A DNA stretch of 64,000 bases from Alienimonas californiensis (GTDB lineage Bacteria > Planctomycetota > Planctomycetia > Planctomycetales > Planctomycetaceae): NCBI RefSeq assembly GCF_007743815.1, contig NZ_CP036265.1:3986823-4050822 (forward strand), written 5' to 3'. The position numbers were made by a program, and so were the translations under genes. Each line of letters opens with the position of its first letter. Within the stretch, counting starts at the first letter, position 1. Positions 33,147-42,869 of the stretch are shown in pieces. Under the pieces are notes generated by a model. It saw only the letters and a program-made list of their open reading frames with translations. It was not told where the DNA came from and made no database searches.

Positions 33147-34430
33147 TCAGAGCACGGACCGCACCGCCCGTCCCAGCCGGGCCGCCGCTTCCCGCAGGCC
33201 GGCGGCATCCAGCACGCCGAAAGAGAGCCGCATGTCGTGCGCCGGCCGCGGAGAGCCGTCGGCGGACTCGGGGGCGAAGCAGAGTTCTCCGGGCACGTAC
33301 ATCACCCCCTCGTGCTGGGCCGCTTCCGCCAAGGGCGAGCCGAAGCTGGTCGAGACGCCCTCCGGCAGCGTCGCCCAGACGTACAGCCCCCCGGCGGGCG
33401 TCCGCCAGGAGACGCCCGGCAGGCCGCCCAGATGCTCGTCCAACGCGGCGAGCAGCACGTCGCACTTCCGCCGGTAGCCGTCCCGCACCTCCTCGACGTG
33501 GGCGTCGTACTTGCCGCTCTCCAGCACCTTGGCGAGCAGGTGTTGGTTGAAGTGGGCGGAGCCGAAGTCCTCGTTCCCCTTCCGGTCGATCAGCGGTTGG
33601 ACCAGTGCCCGCGGGGCGATGCCGTAGCCAATCCGCAGGCCCGGCGCGAAGGATTTGCTGAAGGTGCCGGCGTAGATCACCCGGTCGCCGGGATCGCGGC
33701 CCCACAGGCTGGCGGAGGGGGCGCCGTCGAAGCTGAGTTCGCGGTACGCCGCGTCCTCCAGCACATGGATGCGGCCCCCGGGATCACGGCGTTCGAGCAG
33801 CTCCAGAATCGCGGTGCGTCGCTCCTGAGAAAGCACCACGCCGCTGGGGTTTTCGAAGTCCGGCACGAGGTAGACCAGCTTCACCCGCGCCAGTTCGCCG
33901 GCCTGCTCGAAGCGGTCCAGCGCCCGCTCCAGCCCGGCGGGGACCATGCCGTCGCCGTCCGTTTCCACCCGCACCGCCCGGGCGCCGACCCCGGCGAGGG
34001 TGCCCAGCATCACGAAATACGTCGGCCCCGCCACCAGACAAATGTCGCCCGGGTTCAGCAACACCTGAGCGATCAGCGAGAGGAACTGCTGCGAACCGTT
34101 CGTCAGCAGCACCCGACCGGCGGTCAGGCCCTTCGTTGCGGCGAGTTCCTCCGTCGGCACGCCTTCCAAGGTGGCGAAGCGTTCCAGCACTTCGATCCGC
34201 AACCGGCCGGCGCCGGCCGGCGTGCCGTATTGCAGCAGGAGGTTCGCCCGCGGCTCCGCCAGCACGTCCGCCGCCGCGGCCCGCACCAGCTCGACCGGCA
34301 GGGTCGCCGGATCGACGAACCCCGCCGCCAGCGACAGGCAGTCCGGGTTCTCGATGGCCTGGGCCATCAGCGTGCTGATCGCCCCGTCGGCGGCCCAGCC
34401 GGCGCGGTCGGAGAGCGGGAGGTCGGACAT
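33147..34430 (-). CDS. PLP-dependent aminotransferase, class I/II (2-aminoadipate/valine-type)
   Basis: The 427-residue PLP enzyme has LSLAAGFVDPATLP near the N-terminus, LLTNGSQQFLSLIAQVLLNP in the cofactor-binding region, YLVPDFENPSGVVLS (binding-site Asn), EDAAYRELSFDG (Asp/Tyr contacts) and the Schiff-base Lys in YAGTFSKSFAPGLRIGY. This is the group that contains LysN-type 2-aminoadipate aminotransferases and the catalytic domain of MocR proteins, without the DNA-binding part. Transaminates an amino acid with 2-oxoglutarate; the exact donor is unknown. The gene is in line with pgi and separated from its neighbour by inverted repeats. Confidence 0.88.
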   Translation of the reverse strand: MSDLPLSDRAGWAADGAISTLMAQAIENPDCLSLAAGFVDPATLPVELVRAAAADVLAEPRANLLLQYGTPAGAGRLRIEVLERFATLEGVPTEELAATKGLTAGRVLLTNGSQQFLSLIAQVLLNPGDICLVAGPTYFVMLGTLAGVGARAVRVETDGDGMVPAGLERALDRFEQAGELARVKLVYLVPDFENPSGVVLSQERRTAILELLERRDPGGRIHVLEDAAYRELSFDGAPSASLWGRDPGDRVIYAGTFSKSFAPGLRIGYGIAPRALVQPLIDRKGNEDFGSAHFNQHLLAKVLESGKYDAHVEEVRDGYRRKCDVLLAALDEHLGGLPGVSWRTPAGGLYVWATLPEGVSTSFGSPLAEAAQHEGVMYVPGELCFAPESADGSPRPAHDMRLSFGVLDAAGLREAAARLGRAVRSVL

Positions 34431-34440
34431 AAATCCTCAG

Positions 34441-34467
34441 GCGAGCGTGGGGCGTGAGCCCCGTGAG
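34441..34467 (+). repeat. Dispersed palindromic repeat, first of an inverted pair
   Basis: GCGAGCGTGGGGCGTGAG followed by CCCCGTGAG is a copy on the plus strand. It lies 24 bases before a second copy of opposite orientation at 34491, forming a facing pair between the aminotransferase and pgi. Confidence 0.7.
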
Positions 34468-34490
34468 CGGAAACGGCGTGCGAGCGACGA

Positions 34491-34518
34491 CTCAGGGGAC
34501 TGACGCCCCCCGCTCGCC
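34491..34518 (-). repeat. Dispersed palindromic repeat, second of an inverted pair
   Basis: The copy CTCAGGGGACTGACG then CCCCCCGCTCGCC is oriented opposite to 34441. The pair resembles the paired REP units (BIMEs) known in enterobacteria. Confidence 0.75.
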
Positions 34519-34527
34519 TCGGTTCGC

Positions 34528-35898
34528 TCAACCCTTCGAAAGAATCGCGTTCATATTCTTCTTGTAGGCCTCCACGCCCGGCTGGCCGTACGGGTTGATG
34601 CCGATCAGCCGGCCCTCGACCGTGGTGGCGAGCATCAGCATTTGCAGGAGTTGGCCGACGGCGTAGGCGTCGAGCGTCGGCAGCACGATGTCCGCGGTCG
34701 GGCGGTTGTCCTCGGCGTAGGCCTGATCGGTGCCCTCACGGGCGGCGGTCAGCACGTCGAACACCGTCTTCCCGGCGTACTTGTTGAGCTGATCCTGGTC
34801 GGCGTCCGACTCCGGGATCGTCGGGTTCGCCCCGCTGGGGTCGGCGGCGTAGAGGTTGTGAATCAGCTTGTCCCGCTTGCCCTCCTGGTGCTGCTGGCCG
34901 CGGGAGTGCAGGTCGCGGGTGTTGACGACCGTGAGGGGCAGGGCGCCGCGCTGCTCCTTGCCGAGGCTCTCGGCGAGCAACTGGTCGTACCACAGCCCGA
35001 CCGCCTCCAGCCGATCGCCCCAGGTGGAGAGAATTCGCACGTCCATCGAGAGGTGCTTCTCGAAGAGGTGGCAGGTCGTGACGTAGTCGAGGACCGGGTT
35101 GTCGCCGGGCTCGGCGGTGCGGAAGCGTTCCGTCATGTCCGCGGCGCCTTGCAAGAGGGCTTCCACGTCCAGCCCGAGGATCGCCGCCGGCACCAGCCCG
35201 ACGGCCGACAGCACGCTGAACCGCCCGCCGACGCCGTCCGGGACCGGGAAGACGTCCGCATAGCCCTTCTCCTGGGCCAGCGCCCGCAGTTTGGAGCCCT
35301 CGCCGCCGGTGACTGGGATCACCCGCTTGGCCGCTTCGTCGGCGCCGACACTCTCCTCCAGGGCCTCGCGGAACAGGCGGAAGGCGAGGGCGGTCTCGAG
35401 GGTGCCGCCGCTCTTGGAGATCACCACGATCCCCCAATCGACGCCGCTGTCTTCGAGGTGATTCAGCAGGTTGGCCGTGACCGCCGGGTCGACGTTGTGG
35501 CCGCCGTAGTAGAACTTCGGTCCCTCGCGGTGGCTGGGCGGCTTCTCGTTGTGCAACGAGTCGCCGAGGGCCTCTTGCAAGGCCCGCAGGCCCATGTAGC
35601 TGCCGCCGATGCCGAGGGAGACGAAGGCGTCCACCCGCTCCCGGAAGCGATCCGCGGCGGCGAGCAGATCCGCCAGTTCGCCGCTCTCCTTCGTCGCCAG
35701 CAGCTTGGCGGGCAGTTCGATAAAGCCGGCGTCCAGCGGCTCCTTCTCCGCGGGCACGTCCCCGCCGGAGTTGAACAGCTCCACGTCCGCGAGCGTTTCC
35801 TCGCGGGCCTTCAGCAGATCCGGCCGCAACGCCTCGGCGGCGTTCGCCGGCAGCAGTTCGAGGGCGGAGCTGTTGGAGTAGGAAAGCGGTTCGGGCAT
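34528..35898 (-). CDS. pgi: Glucose-6-phosphate isomerase
   Basis: The 456-residue enzyme interconverts glucose-6-phosphate and fructose-6-phosphate in glycolysis and gluconeogenesis. The start ATG 35898 gives MPEPLSYSNSSALELLPANA; the frame is open to 36027 but the extra residues look noncoding. Sugar-phosphate binding marks are LGIGGSYMGLRALQEAL and VISKSGGTLETALAF, and a later GGRFSVLSAVGL (phosphate-binding loop and catalytic Glu region). Length near 450 matches the short bacillus-type Pgi. The C-terminus ends with NPYGQPGVEAYKKNM. It is upstream of the aminotransferase on the same strand. Confidence 0.95.
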   Translation of the reverse strand: MPEPLSYSNSSALELLPANAAEALRPDLLKAREETLADVELFNSGGDVPAEKEPLDAGFIELPAKLLATKESGELADLLAAADRFRERVDAFVSLGIGGSYMGLRALQEALGDSLHNEKPPSHREGPKFYYGGHNVDPAVTANLLNHLEDSGVDWGIVVISKSGGTLETALAFRLFREALEESVGADEAAKRVIPVTGGEGSKLRALAQEKGYADVFPVPDGVGGRFSVLSAVGLVPAAILGLDVEALLQGAADMTERFRTAEPGDNPVLDYVTTCHLFEKHLSMDVRILSTWGDRLEAVGLWYDQLLAESLGKEQRGALPLTVVNTRDLHSRGQQHQEGKRDKLIHNLYAADPSGANPTIPESDADQDQLNKYAGKTVFDVLTAAREGTDQAYAEDNRPTADIVLPTLDAYAVGQLLQMLMLATTVEGRLIGINPYGQPGVEAYKKNMNAILSKG

Positions 35899-36023
35899 CG
35901 GTGGGCGGCAGGAGCGGTCGACGGAGCCGGCATCATGCCGCCGGCCCGCCCGCTTCGCCACGGCGGCGCCCGGTCCGGGCCCCGGGCGTCGCCCCCAGAT
36001 CGACCCTGTAAAACCTCCGCCGC

Positions 36024-38315
36024 TCACTCTCCGCCGAGCGGCAGCGGCTCGCCGAAGGGGGCGGCCGCTCCGCCGTCCACGCCCTTCGCCGGGGCGATGG
36101 AGGAGGGCAGGGGACGGATCGCCCCGGGCGTCTCGAAGGCCGGCGGCGGTTCGACCCCTTCAGCGGCCTCCACGGCCTTCACGGCCTCCACGGCCTCCGC
36201 GGGGGCCGGTTCCTTGAAGTGGGCCTGACGAACCTGGTTGCGGACGATGTCCGCCGCCGTTTGCGGGTCGCCGGGGGCCTCGGCCGTCATCGTCGTCTCA
36301 CCCTCCGCAGGCTCCTCGTAGCCCACGGTCCGCACGCGGGAGGCCGTCGGGGCGCCCGCGGGGGCGGGCGACATCGGCTGGGCACCGGCCTGCGGGACTT
36401 TGGCGGGGGCGAAGGAGTCGGCGATCCGCAGATCGCCGCCGGCCATCTGTTCGCGGATCACCTGTTTGAGCGCGACGCGGGCGTCGGGGTGCACGCCGGC
36501 GACCAGTTCCACATCGTCGACGACCAGCCGGCCCTTCTCGCGGACGAGGTGCAGCTCCAGGCCGTCGTTCGGCGTGCCGTAGTGCAGCGTGCAGCGGGCG
36601 CCCTCGCCCTTGGTCAGCGTCGTGGCTTTGGCCAGCGGGGCGTCGAGCCGCTTGCCGGCGGCGCTCGCCGCGGCGGGGACGGAGCGCAACTGATGCCAGA
36701 CGAGGCGGTTGAACGCGGCGCTGCTGGTTTTGTTCAGCCCCGGCAGATCGCCCTGCGCCAGACTGCCGGCGAAGGCCCGGGCCGGTAGGATCAGGGCGCA
36801 GGTGTCTTTGAAGCTCTCCGGCAGATCGAGCGAGGGGGCGAGCACGTCGTCCACCTTGGAGGCGCCGCCCTCCTCCTTCAGCACGAACGTGCGGTCGCCG
36901 ACCGCCGTGACGATGGTGATCTCCGTGACCGGGCCGGCGTGCCGTTCGGCCAGCACCTTGCCGTTCGCCGCGGCGGCGGCGTCGGCGAGCGGCAGGGCGG
37001 GCAGGTCGGTCGGCTCGATCTGGGACCAGACCGTCTCCGACAGGTCCCGCGTGCTGGCGGCCGTGAGCGCGTGCAAATCGCCTTCCGCGGCGGCGGCGGC
37101 GAAGGCCGCGACGGCGGCCCGGGCGGTGAAGATCGTGGACAGCATCCGCTGCTCGCCGTCGCCGTTGCGGATCGTCACCTCTTCGACCAGGAACTCGCCG
37201 GTGCGGCGGTCGGCGTCGTAGCGGTGCGGATCGGTCAGCGAGAGCGTGTAGACGCCGGCCTCGGTGGTCACGACCACCTCCGCCCGGTCGCCGTGAATCT
37301 GAAAGGAGCTTTCGCCGTCGAGGTCTGCGGCGGTGGGCAGCGGCACGCCGGAGAGGTCCGCGGTCCGCAGGCAGCCGTTGTAGAGCTCGGGGAAGACGGT
37401 GGACTCCAGCCCCTCCCGATTGCCGCTCTCGTAGGCGGTGAGGAAGTTGGAGACGCCCGTCAGCGCCAGGCAGGTGCGTTCGAGGCTGGGGATCTTCGGG
37501 CCGAGCCCGCGGTTCTCCGCGGCGGCGTCCTTCACCAGCCAGGCGTCGCCCCGCTTCTCCAGGCTGACCAGCAGCGTGTAGCCGCGGCCGGCGAACTGGA
37601 CGGCGGCCTCCTCCGCGTCCATCTGGGTTTTGGGCGTGAGTTTGTCGACGCGGTCGGCGTCGACCACCCAGCCGGCCAACTCTTCGAGCCGTTTTGGCGA
37701 AAGGGCGGAGAGGTCCTCCCGCAGTTCCGGCGTGACGACCGCGAGGCGTTCGTCATGCGTGCCCTTGCCCCAGGCCCGGGTGAAGCCGCGGACGGCGGCG
37801 AGCAGTTCGAGCTGCTCCGTCACGCTCATCACCGCCTTCACCCCGCCCTTGGTCTGCTTGAGCAACACGTCGTCCACCAGCCACTGTCCGGCCTCGGCCC
37901 GCACCAGCTTGAACCGGGCGCGGCGGGTCGGCGGGGGCGTCTCGACGATGACGAGGCACTCCGGGACGTCCGCCGATTTCCATTCCTCCTCCGGCACGTC
38001 GGTGACGGCGACGACCTTCAGTTCTTCCTTCGGCAGACGGAGCAGGCGGAGGTCCTCCATCGCCGTGTCGTGCTCCAGCGCCTTGCCGCGGAAGTTGTCC
38101 GTGGTGGCGTCGGAGAGGGCGGCGAGGCTTTCCTCGGAGAGCGCGTCCCCGAAGCGCCGTACGGCCCGCTGCTCCGCGAGGTTGCGGCAGCCGACGACGC
38201 ACAGGCTGGCGGCGGCGACCGTCAGCAGCGCCGTCGCCGCCCATTTGGATCGCCCGCGGCCCAAATCGGCCTGGTCGTGGCGCTCGCGTCCGGGGCGGGA
38301 CAGGGGTGCGGACAT
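36024..38315 (-). CDS. Lipoprotein with five internal repeats
   Basis: ATG 38315 gives 763 residues with a basic start, a hydrophobic segment and lipobox VVGC, so a lipoprotein anchored outside the inner membrane is likely. The mature part holds about five related units of roughly 120 residues. Each starts with a helix of the type xxFxxAxxxGdxxxL (for example FTRAWGKGTHDERLAVV, FLTAYESGNREGLE, FAAAAAEGDLHALTAA and FAGSLAQGDLPGLNKT), and later has VDDVxL-type strand segments. The pattern suggests NTF2-like domains. A Pro/Ala-rich C-terminal 150 residues follows. No enzyme motif is seen. The role is unknown. Confidence 0.7.
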   Translation of the reverse strand: MSAPLSRPGRERHDQADLGRGRSKWAATALLTVAAASLCVVGCRNLAEQRAVRRFGDALSEESLAALSDATTDNFRGKALEHDTAMEDLRLLRLPKEELKVVAVTDVPEEEWKSADVPECLVIVETPPPTRRARFKLVRAEAGQWLVDDVLLKQTKGGVKAVMSVTEQLELLAAVRGFTRAWGKGTHDERLAVVTPELREDLSALSPKRLEELAGWVVDADRVDKLTPKTQMDAEEAAVQFAGRGYTLLVSLEKRGDAWLVKDAAAENRGLGPKIPSLERTCLALTGVSNFLTAYESGNREGLESTVFPELYNGCLRTADLSGVPLPTAADLDGESSFQIHGDRAEVVVTTEAGVYTLSLTDPHRYDADRRTGEFLVEEVTIRNGDGEQRMLSTIFTARAAVAAFAAAAAEGDLHALTAASTRDLSETVWSQIEPTDLPALPLADAAAAANGKVLAERHAGPVTEITIVTAVGDRTFVLKEEGGASKVDDVLAPSLDLPESFKDTCALILPARAFAGSLAQGDLPGLNKTSSAAFNRLVWHQLRSVPAAASAAGKRLDAPLAKATTLTKGEGARCTLHYGTPNDGLELHLVREKGRLVVDDVELVAGVHPDARVALKQVIREQMAGGDLRIADSFAPAKVPQAGAQPMSPAPAGAPTASRVRTVGYEEPAEGETTMTAEAPGDPQTAADIVRNQVRQAHFKEPAPAEAVEAVKAVEAAEGVEPPPAFETPGAIRPLPSSIAPAKGVDGGAAAPFGEPLPLGGE

Positions 38316-38497
38316 GACGGGGCCGGGGCAAGGCGGACGAACGGACGACACAGGCGCGGGGTGTCGCACCGGCCGCGTTCGGCGGTCAAGACGGGTCTGC
38401 GGCAGGACGGCCCCGGGGGCGCCTCCCATCCGCGGTCCCCGGGCGGGGCGGGGGCGTTAGAATGGGACGTCCGCCCCCTCCCCGACGGAGCGTCGTG

Positions 38498-40273
38498 ATG
38501 CCTGCCCAATCTGCAGCCGGTTCCGTCTCGACCGACGCCCCCGGGGCGACCGACGCTTCGGGGGAGCGTGACCCGAAACGAACCCCCGGCGACCGCGTCG
38601 TCGCCGACGTGCAGCTCCCCATGGCGGACCTGTCGGTGCCGCCCAACAGCATCGGCGGCTATCTGATCCGTCGGCTGTGGGACTACGGGGTGCGGGACGT
38701 GTTCGGCATCCCCGGGGATTTCGTGCTCCAATTTTACGGAATGCTGGAGGGCAGCGATCTGCGGGTGATCGGCGCCACCCGCGAGGACAACGCCGGCTAC
38801 GCCGCCGACGCCTACGCCCGCGTCCACGGCATGGGGGCGTTGTGCGTGACCTACTGCGTCGGCGGGCTGTCGACCTGCAACAGCGTCGCCGGGGCGTTCG
38901 CGGAGAAGAGCCCGGTCGTCGTCATCACCGGCAGTCCGGGGGTGAAGGAGCGGGAGAGCGACCCGCTGCTGCATCACCGCGTCCGCGATTTCGACACCCA
39001 ACGCAAGGTGTTCGAGACGATCACCGTCGCCAATACGGTGCTGGACGACCCGCTGACGGCCTTCCGGGAGATCGACCGCTGCCTCGCCGCCGCCCATCGG
39101 TTCAAGCGGCCGGTTTACATCGAACTGCCCCGGGACTGCGTGCGGCTGGAGCCGCCCTATCCGCACGAGCCCCGCCGGGACGAGCAGCGCAGCGACCCCG
39201 CCGCCCTCTCCCACGCCCTCGCCGCGGCCAAGGCGATGATCGACGCGGCCAAGAAGCCGGTAATCGTCGCCGGGGTGGAGATGCACCGCTTCGGCCTGCG
39301 GGAGGAGGTCGTCAAGCTGGCGGAGGCGAACGAGATTCCCATGTGCTCCACCCTGCTGGGCAAGAGCGCTGTCTCGGAGACGCACCCGCTGCACGTGGGC
39401 GTCTACGAGGGGGCGATGGGCCGGCCGAGCGTCACGGAGTACGTCGAGGACAGCGACTGCGCGATCCTGCTGGGGACGTTCATGTCGGACATCAACCTCG
39501 GCATCTTCACCGCCCGGCTGGACCCGGGGCGGTGCATCTACGCCACCAGCGAGAAGCTGCGGGTCGGGCACGGCCACTTCCATGACGTTGTCCTCTCCGA
39601 TTTCGTCCGGCAACTGGCCGACACGGAACTGGCGCCCAAAAAGCGACCCCTGCCGAAGGAGCGGGGCAGCGTGCACGCCGGCTTCGTCCTGCAGCCGAAA
39701 AACCCGCTGACCAGCCGCCAGCTGTTCGGCCGGGTGAATCGCCTGCTGGACGAGGAGAAGTTCGTGGTGGTTGCGGACGTCGGCGACTGCCTGTTCGGCG
39801 CCAGCGACCTGACTATCAAGGGGCACACGGAGTTCCTCTCCCCCGCCTACTACACCAGCATGGGCTTCGCGATCCCGGCGAGCGTCGGCGTGCAGGCGGC
39901 GGACCCGTCGTTCCGGCCGCTGGTGCTGGTCGGCGACGGGGCCTTCCAGATGACCTGCCTCGAACTGGCGACCGGGCTGAAGCTGGGCTTCAACCCGATC
40001 GTCGTGGTGCTGAACAACCACGGCTACACCACGGAGCGCTTCCTCGCCGAAGGGCCGTTCAACGACATCCCCAACTGGAGCTACCACCGCCTGCCGGACC
40101 TGCTGGGCGACGGCTGGGGGTTCGAATGCGAAACCGAGGGCGACCTCGACAAGGCCCTCAAGGCCGCCCTCGCCAACCGGGACAGCTTCACGCTGATCAA
40201 CTGCCACCTCGACAAGACCGACGTCAGCCCCGCCCTGATCCGCCTGGGCGAGCGGATGTCGGAGTCGGTTTAG
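38498..40273 (+). CDS. Thiamine diphosphate-dependent 2-oxo acid decarboxylase (pyruvate/indolepyruvate type)
   Basis: The 591-residue ThDP enzyme has the PYR domain with [20 protein letters not shown] and the catalytic Glu in [15 protein letters not shown], a central domain, and the PP domain with the GDG-to-NN cofactor motif [20 protein letters not shown] then VVVLNN. The order fits pyruvate, indolepyruvate and phenylpyruvate decarboxylases, which turn 2-oxo acids into aldehydes. An N-terminal extension of about 35 residues precedes the core. ATG 38498 has GGAG eight bases upstream. The substrate is not determined. No alcohol dehydrogenase gene adjoins. Confidence 0.9.
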   Translation: MPAQSAAGSVSTDAPGATDASGERDPKRTPGDRVVADVQLPMADLSVPPNSIGGYLIRRLWDYGVRDVFGIPGDFVLQFYGMLEGSDLRVIGATREDNAGYAADAYARVHGMGALCVTYCVGGLSTCNSVAGAFAEKSPVVVITGSPGVKERESDPLLHHRVRDFDTQRKVFETITVANTVLDDPLTAFREIDRCLAAAHRFKRPVYIELPRDCVRLEPPYPHEPRRDEQRSDPAALSHALAAAKAMIDAAKKPVIVAGVEMHRFGLREEVVKLAEANEIPMCSTLLGKSAVSETHPLHVGVYEGAMGRPSVTEYVEDSDCAILLGTFMSDINLGIFTARLDPGRCIYATSEKLRVGHGHFHDVVLSDFVRQLADTELAPKKRPLPKERGSVHAGFVLQPKNPLTSRQLFGRVNRLLDEEKFVVVADVGDCLFGASDLTIKGHTEFLSPAYYTSMGFAIPASVGVQAADPSFRPLVLVGDGAFQMTCLELATGLKLGFNPIVVVLNNHGYTTERFLAEGPFNDIPNWSYHRLPDLLGDGWGFECETEGDLDKALKAALANRDSFTLINCHLDKTDVSPALIRLGERMSESV

Positions 40274-40284
40274 GGCGGAGCTTC

Positions 40285-40347
40285 AAGGCCAAGAAATCAA
40301 GAACCAAACGGCGAAGACGCACCTTTAGTTCTTGAGTTCTTGGTCTT
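40285..40347. terminator. Bidirectional terminator inverted repeat
   Basis: The arms AAGGCCAAGAAATCAAGAAC (40285-40304) and GTTCTTGAGTTCTTGGTCTT (40328-40347) pair at 18 of 20 bases and sit between the convergent genes ending at 40273 and 40358. Confidence 0.7.
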
Positions 40348-40357
40348 GGAATTTCAT

Positions 40358-40636
40358 CTACGAAAACCGCTCGTTGATGGCGCTGGCCAGTTCCTCACGG
40401 CGATCGGCGTCGCAGACGAGGAACAACCGCACGACGCCCGTGCCGCTGTAGCCGTTGAGGTGTAGCCCGGCGTCGGTCGCCCGCTGCACCGACAGGCAGC
40501 CGGGGGAGCGTCTGTGGCGACAGGCTTCTGACAGCCCCAGCACGATCTTCCGCACCCCCGGCCGGTTCTCCAACCAGCCGACGGAGCGTTTCAACCCCTT
40601 GGAGAGCGACTGGTGCTTGCCGCGTTTGCCGGACAT
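40358..40636 (-). CDS. Small basic protein, DUF2103-like
   Basis: ATG 40636 gives 92 residues. It starts SGKRGKHQSLSKGLKRS, then VGWLENRPGVRKIVLGLSEA, a Cys/Arg segment CRHRRSPGCLSVQ, LHLNGYSGTGVVRLFLVC and ends with REELASAINERF. The order of segments resembles the DUF2103 predicted metal-binding family, and the CRHRRSPGC pair could bind a metal. I am not certain of the family. The open frame continues far upstream only as an uninterrupted shadow of the baeRF gene. It is convergent with the decarboxylase. Confidence 0.6.
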   Translation of the reverse strand: MSGKRGKHQSLSKGLKRSVGWLENRPGVRKIVLGLSEACRHRRSPGCLSVQRATDAGLHLNGYSGTGVVRLFLVCDADRREELASAINERFS

Positions 40637-40786
40637 GGGAGGGGAGGGGGGAGGACGGCCGAACGCCCGGGGGCGGACGCCGCCCGGGTTCGGGTGGCGC
40701 CGGTTATGCGGGCGATCGGCGAGGGTTCCCCATTCTATCGGCGAGCGAACTGACGTTCCGCGGGGAAGGGCGTCGATTCGGCAGGG

Positions 40787-41242
40787 GTGAAGCCCTTCCA
40801 CCCGCGCCGCCGCCACGACCGGCCCCGGACCCTTCGCGCCTTCGGGGCGTTCCTCCGCCCGGCCCTCTGCCTCGCGGCGCTCGCCCCGGCACTGAGCGGG
40901 TGCGTTTGCCATGGCGAGTTCGTCACGAAGCGGGTCGCCGCGGAGCGACATCCCCTCGGGCTGAAACAGTTGGTGGTGACCGCCAGCGGGCAGCAGGCCC
41001 CCCCGGCCCGGGAGGTCCACCATGCCCGTCGGAATCACGGCGCCCCGCGGGCCCATCAGCCGCCGCGGCCGGTGGCCGTGCCGGTTCCGTCCTGCCCGAC
41101 CGGCGAGCGCTACGCCGCCGCGACCTGGGCCTATCTCGCGAATCAGCCGGCGGAGGGGGCCCCCGTACCGTCGAACGCGTTCTGCACCGACGGCTTCCCC
41201 GCCGGCCCGGTCCCGCCGCCCTTCGCCGAACCCGCCGACTGA
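40787..41242 (+). CDS. Putative lipoprotein, hypothetical
   Basis: The 151-residue product starts at GTG 40787 with a long basic region, then a hydrophobic segment ending in a lipobox-like SGC (PALCLAALAPALSGC, about residues 25-39), so it is probably a lipoprotein. The rest is Pro/Ala-rich with three later Cys. No domain is recognised. It is divergent from the DUF2103-like gene and convergent with the baeRF gene. Confidence 0.5.
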   Translation: MKPFHPRRRHDRPRTLRAFGAFLRPALCLAALAPALSGCVCHGEFVTKRVAAERHPLGLKQLVVTASGQQAPPAREVHHARRNHGAPRAHQPPRPVAVPVPSCPTGERYAAATWAYLANQPAEGAPVPSNAFCTDGFPAGPVPPPFAEPAD

Positions 41243-41292
41243 GGCGGGGCGGCGCAGGCGGCGGACGGCCGAGACCTCAAGCAGCCGGGGCG

Positions 41293-42573
41293 TCAGGCGG
41301 CGCCGACTGTCCTGGCGGCGTCGGCGTTCGCCTCCTGCGGCCGGGGGTAGCGGAAGGTGGCGGCGATCATCGAGTCGCCCGGCATCCGCTTGCGGGGCAA
41401 CACGAACACCCGCCCGCTGTTGGCGACGACGTCGCCGGCCGCCACGCTCAGCAGGTTGACCGCGGCCGGGTCGAGGCTCCGCGGCGGCTCCGGGTCCGCG
41501 GCCCGTTCCCCCTCGGCGACGAACAGCGTCTCCACACGCCCGCTGCGGGCCGCCTCCAGGATCGTGGACAGGTCGTCGGATTTCAGGGCCGGGTCCTTCT
41601 CCGAGTACGCCGTCCGCTCCCGGTCCGCGGGGGCCTGGAAGAAGGCCTCGGCCAGCGGCCAGGCCTTGGCGTGCAGTTCGTTCGCCGGGAGGGCGTCCAC
41701 GTTGCCGTGGATCGCGTCCGACAGCAGGTTGGGATAGTTCCAGGCCTCTTTCAGCATCGGGAACAGGTAGTCCACCCCGGCGAACACCACCGGCGGGTTG
41801 AACGTGCCCGGCGGCACGGGCTCGCTGCTGTGCGTCGGCGGGGTGGGATCGCGGAAGAACTCCTCCAGGCCGGCACCGATCCGCCGGAAGTATTCCGTGA
41901 GTTCCTGCTGCTTGACGGTGCTCTGGTTGGCCGCGCCATGGCCGTGGAAGTTGGCCTGCCCGCCGACGTCCCCGCCGACGCCGCTGGCCTTGTTGCTCCG
42001 CCAACCGAGGTAGCTCTGGTACTCGTCGATGTTCAGAGCCTCGCGGAGGTTCTGCGGCAGGGCCTCCGGATTGCGTTCCAACACGACGGCCCGGGTGCCC
42101 TCCAACAGGCGGACGTGATTCTGGCTCACGGCCAGCACAAAGAACCGCCCCTCGCCGGAGACCAGCGGCACCAGCGGGAGCACCTCGAAGCGATCGCCCA
42201 GCGCGACCCGCTCCGGCACGGCATGGGACAGCCGGAACGTGCGGAGTTGTCCGTCGGTCTTCGCGGACTCCTCCGGGGGGGGCGTGAGAAACAGCGCCAG
42301 CCCTTCCGCCTGATGCTGCCAGAACCGCTCGTCGTTGCGGAGGGCGTGCAGCGGGGCGAGCGCGTGCTGGAGCCGCACGCCGGTGACGCCGTCCTCCTTC
42401 AGCAGGCGTTCCGCTTCGCCGAGGAGGTTCTTGAACCGGATCGCGTCCTCCCGCAGCCCCTGGGCGCCGCTGCGATGGGTGGGCATCGTGAGCGTCAGCC
42501 GCGGGCCGTCCCCGGGGGCGGCCAACTCGCGGACGGTCTCGCGGGTGACGGGATCGATCGGTGCGACGTTCAT
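41293..42573 (-). CDS. baeRF-family protein (bacterial archaeo-eukaryotic release factor-like)
   Basis: ATG 42573 gives 426 residues. It starts MNVAPIDPVTRETVREL and has LTLTMPTHRSGAQGLREDAI, then RFKNLLGEAERLLKEDGV. The order matches the N-terminal part of the baeRF3 group. Further marks are FFVLAVSQNHVRLLEGT, PPVVFAGVDYLFPMLKEA, and a C-terminal region RKRMPGDSMIAATFRYP. Proteins of this group share the fold of eukaryotic release factor 1 and are predicted to act on ribosomes or tRNA, perhaps under stress. The gene has no partner in line apart from stress-related small genes nearby. Confidence 0.8.
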   Translation of the reverse strand: MNVAPIDPVTRETVRELAAPGDGPRLTLTMPTHRSGAQGLREDAIRFKNLLGEAERLLKEDGVTGVRLQHALAPLHALRNDERFWQHQAEGLALFLTPPPEESAKTDGQLRTFRLSHAVPERVALGDRFEVLPLVPLVSGEGRFFVLAVSQNHVRLLEGTRAVVLERNPEALPQNLREALNIDEYQSYLGWRSNKASGVGGDVGGQANFHGHGAANQSTVKQQELTEYFRRIGAGLEEFFRDPTPPTHSSEPVPPGTFNPPVVFAGVDYLFPMLKEAWNYPNLLSDAIHGNVDALPANELHAKAWPLAEAFFQAPADRERTAYSEKDPALKSDDLSTILEAARSGRVETLFVAEGERAADPEPPRSLDPAAVNLLSVAAGDVVANSGRVFVLPRKRMPGDSMIAATFRYPRPQEANADAARTVGAA

Positions 42574-42869
42574 GGACCCTGAGAGCTGATAGGGGAAACG
42601 GACGAACGCTCCCACGGTGATCGATGGGCGGCCGCTTGCCCTCGGGGAAAGCCCCGTCCCCCCGCCCGGCGATCCCGGCGACCCCACAGCCCTGTCCGAA
42701 CGCCCCGGAACGGTCCAAGCCGGTCCTCACTGGGCAGCGTCGTCCCGAACTGAGCGGGGAGGCGGTGGGGAAGAGCCTGAAGTGGGCGTGCTCAGCTCCC
42801 CCCGCTCGCTGGGCGGGCGGCGGGGTGTTCAATCCAACTCCACCTTCACCGCTGAACGGAACCGCTCCC

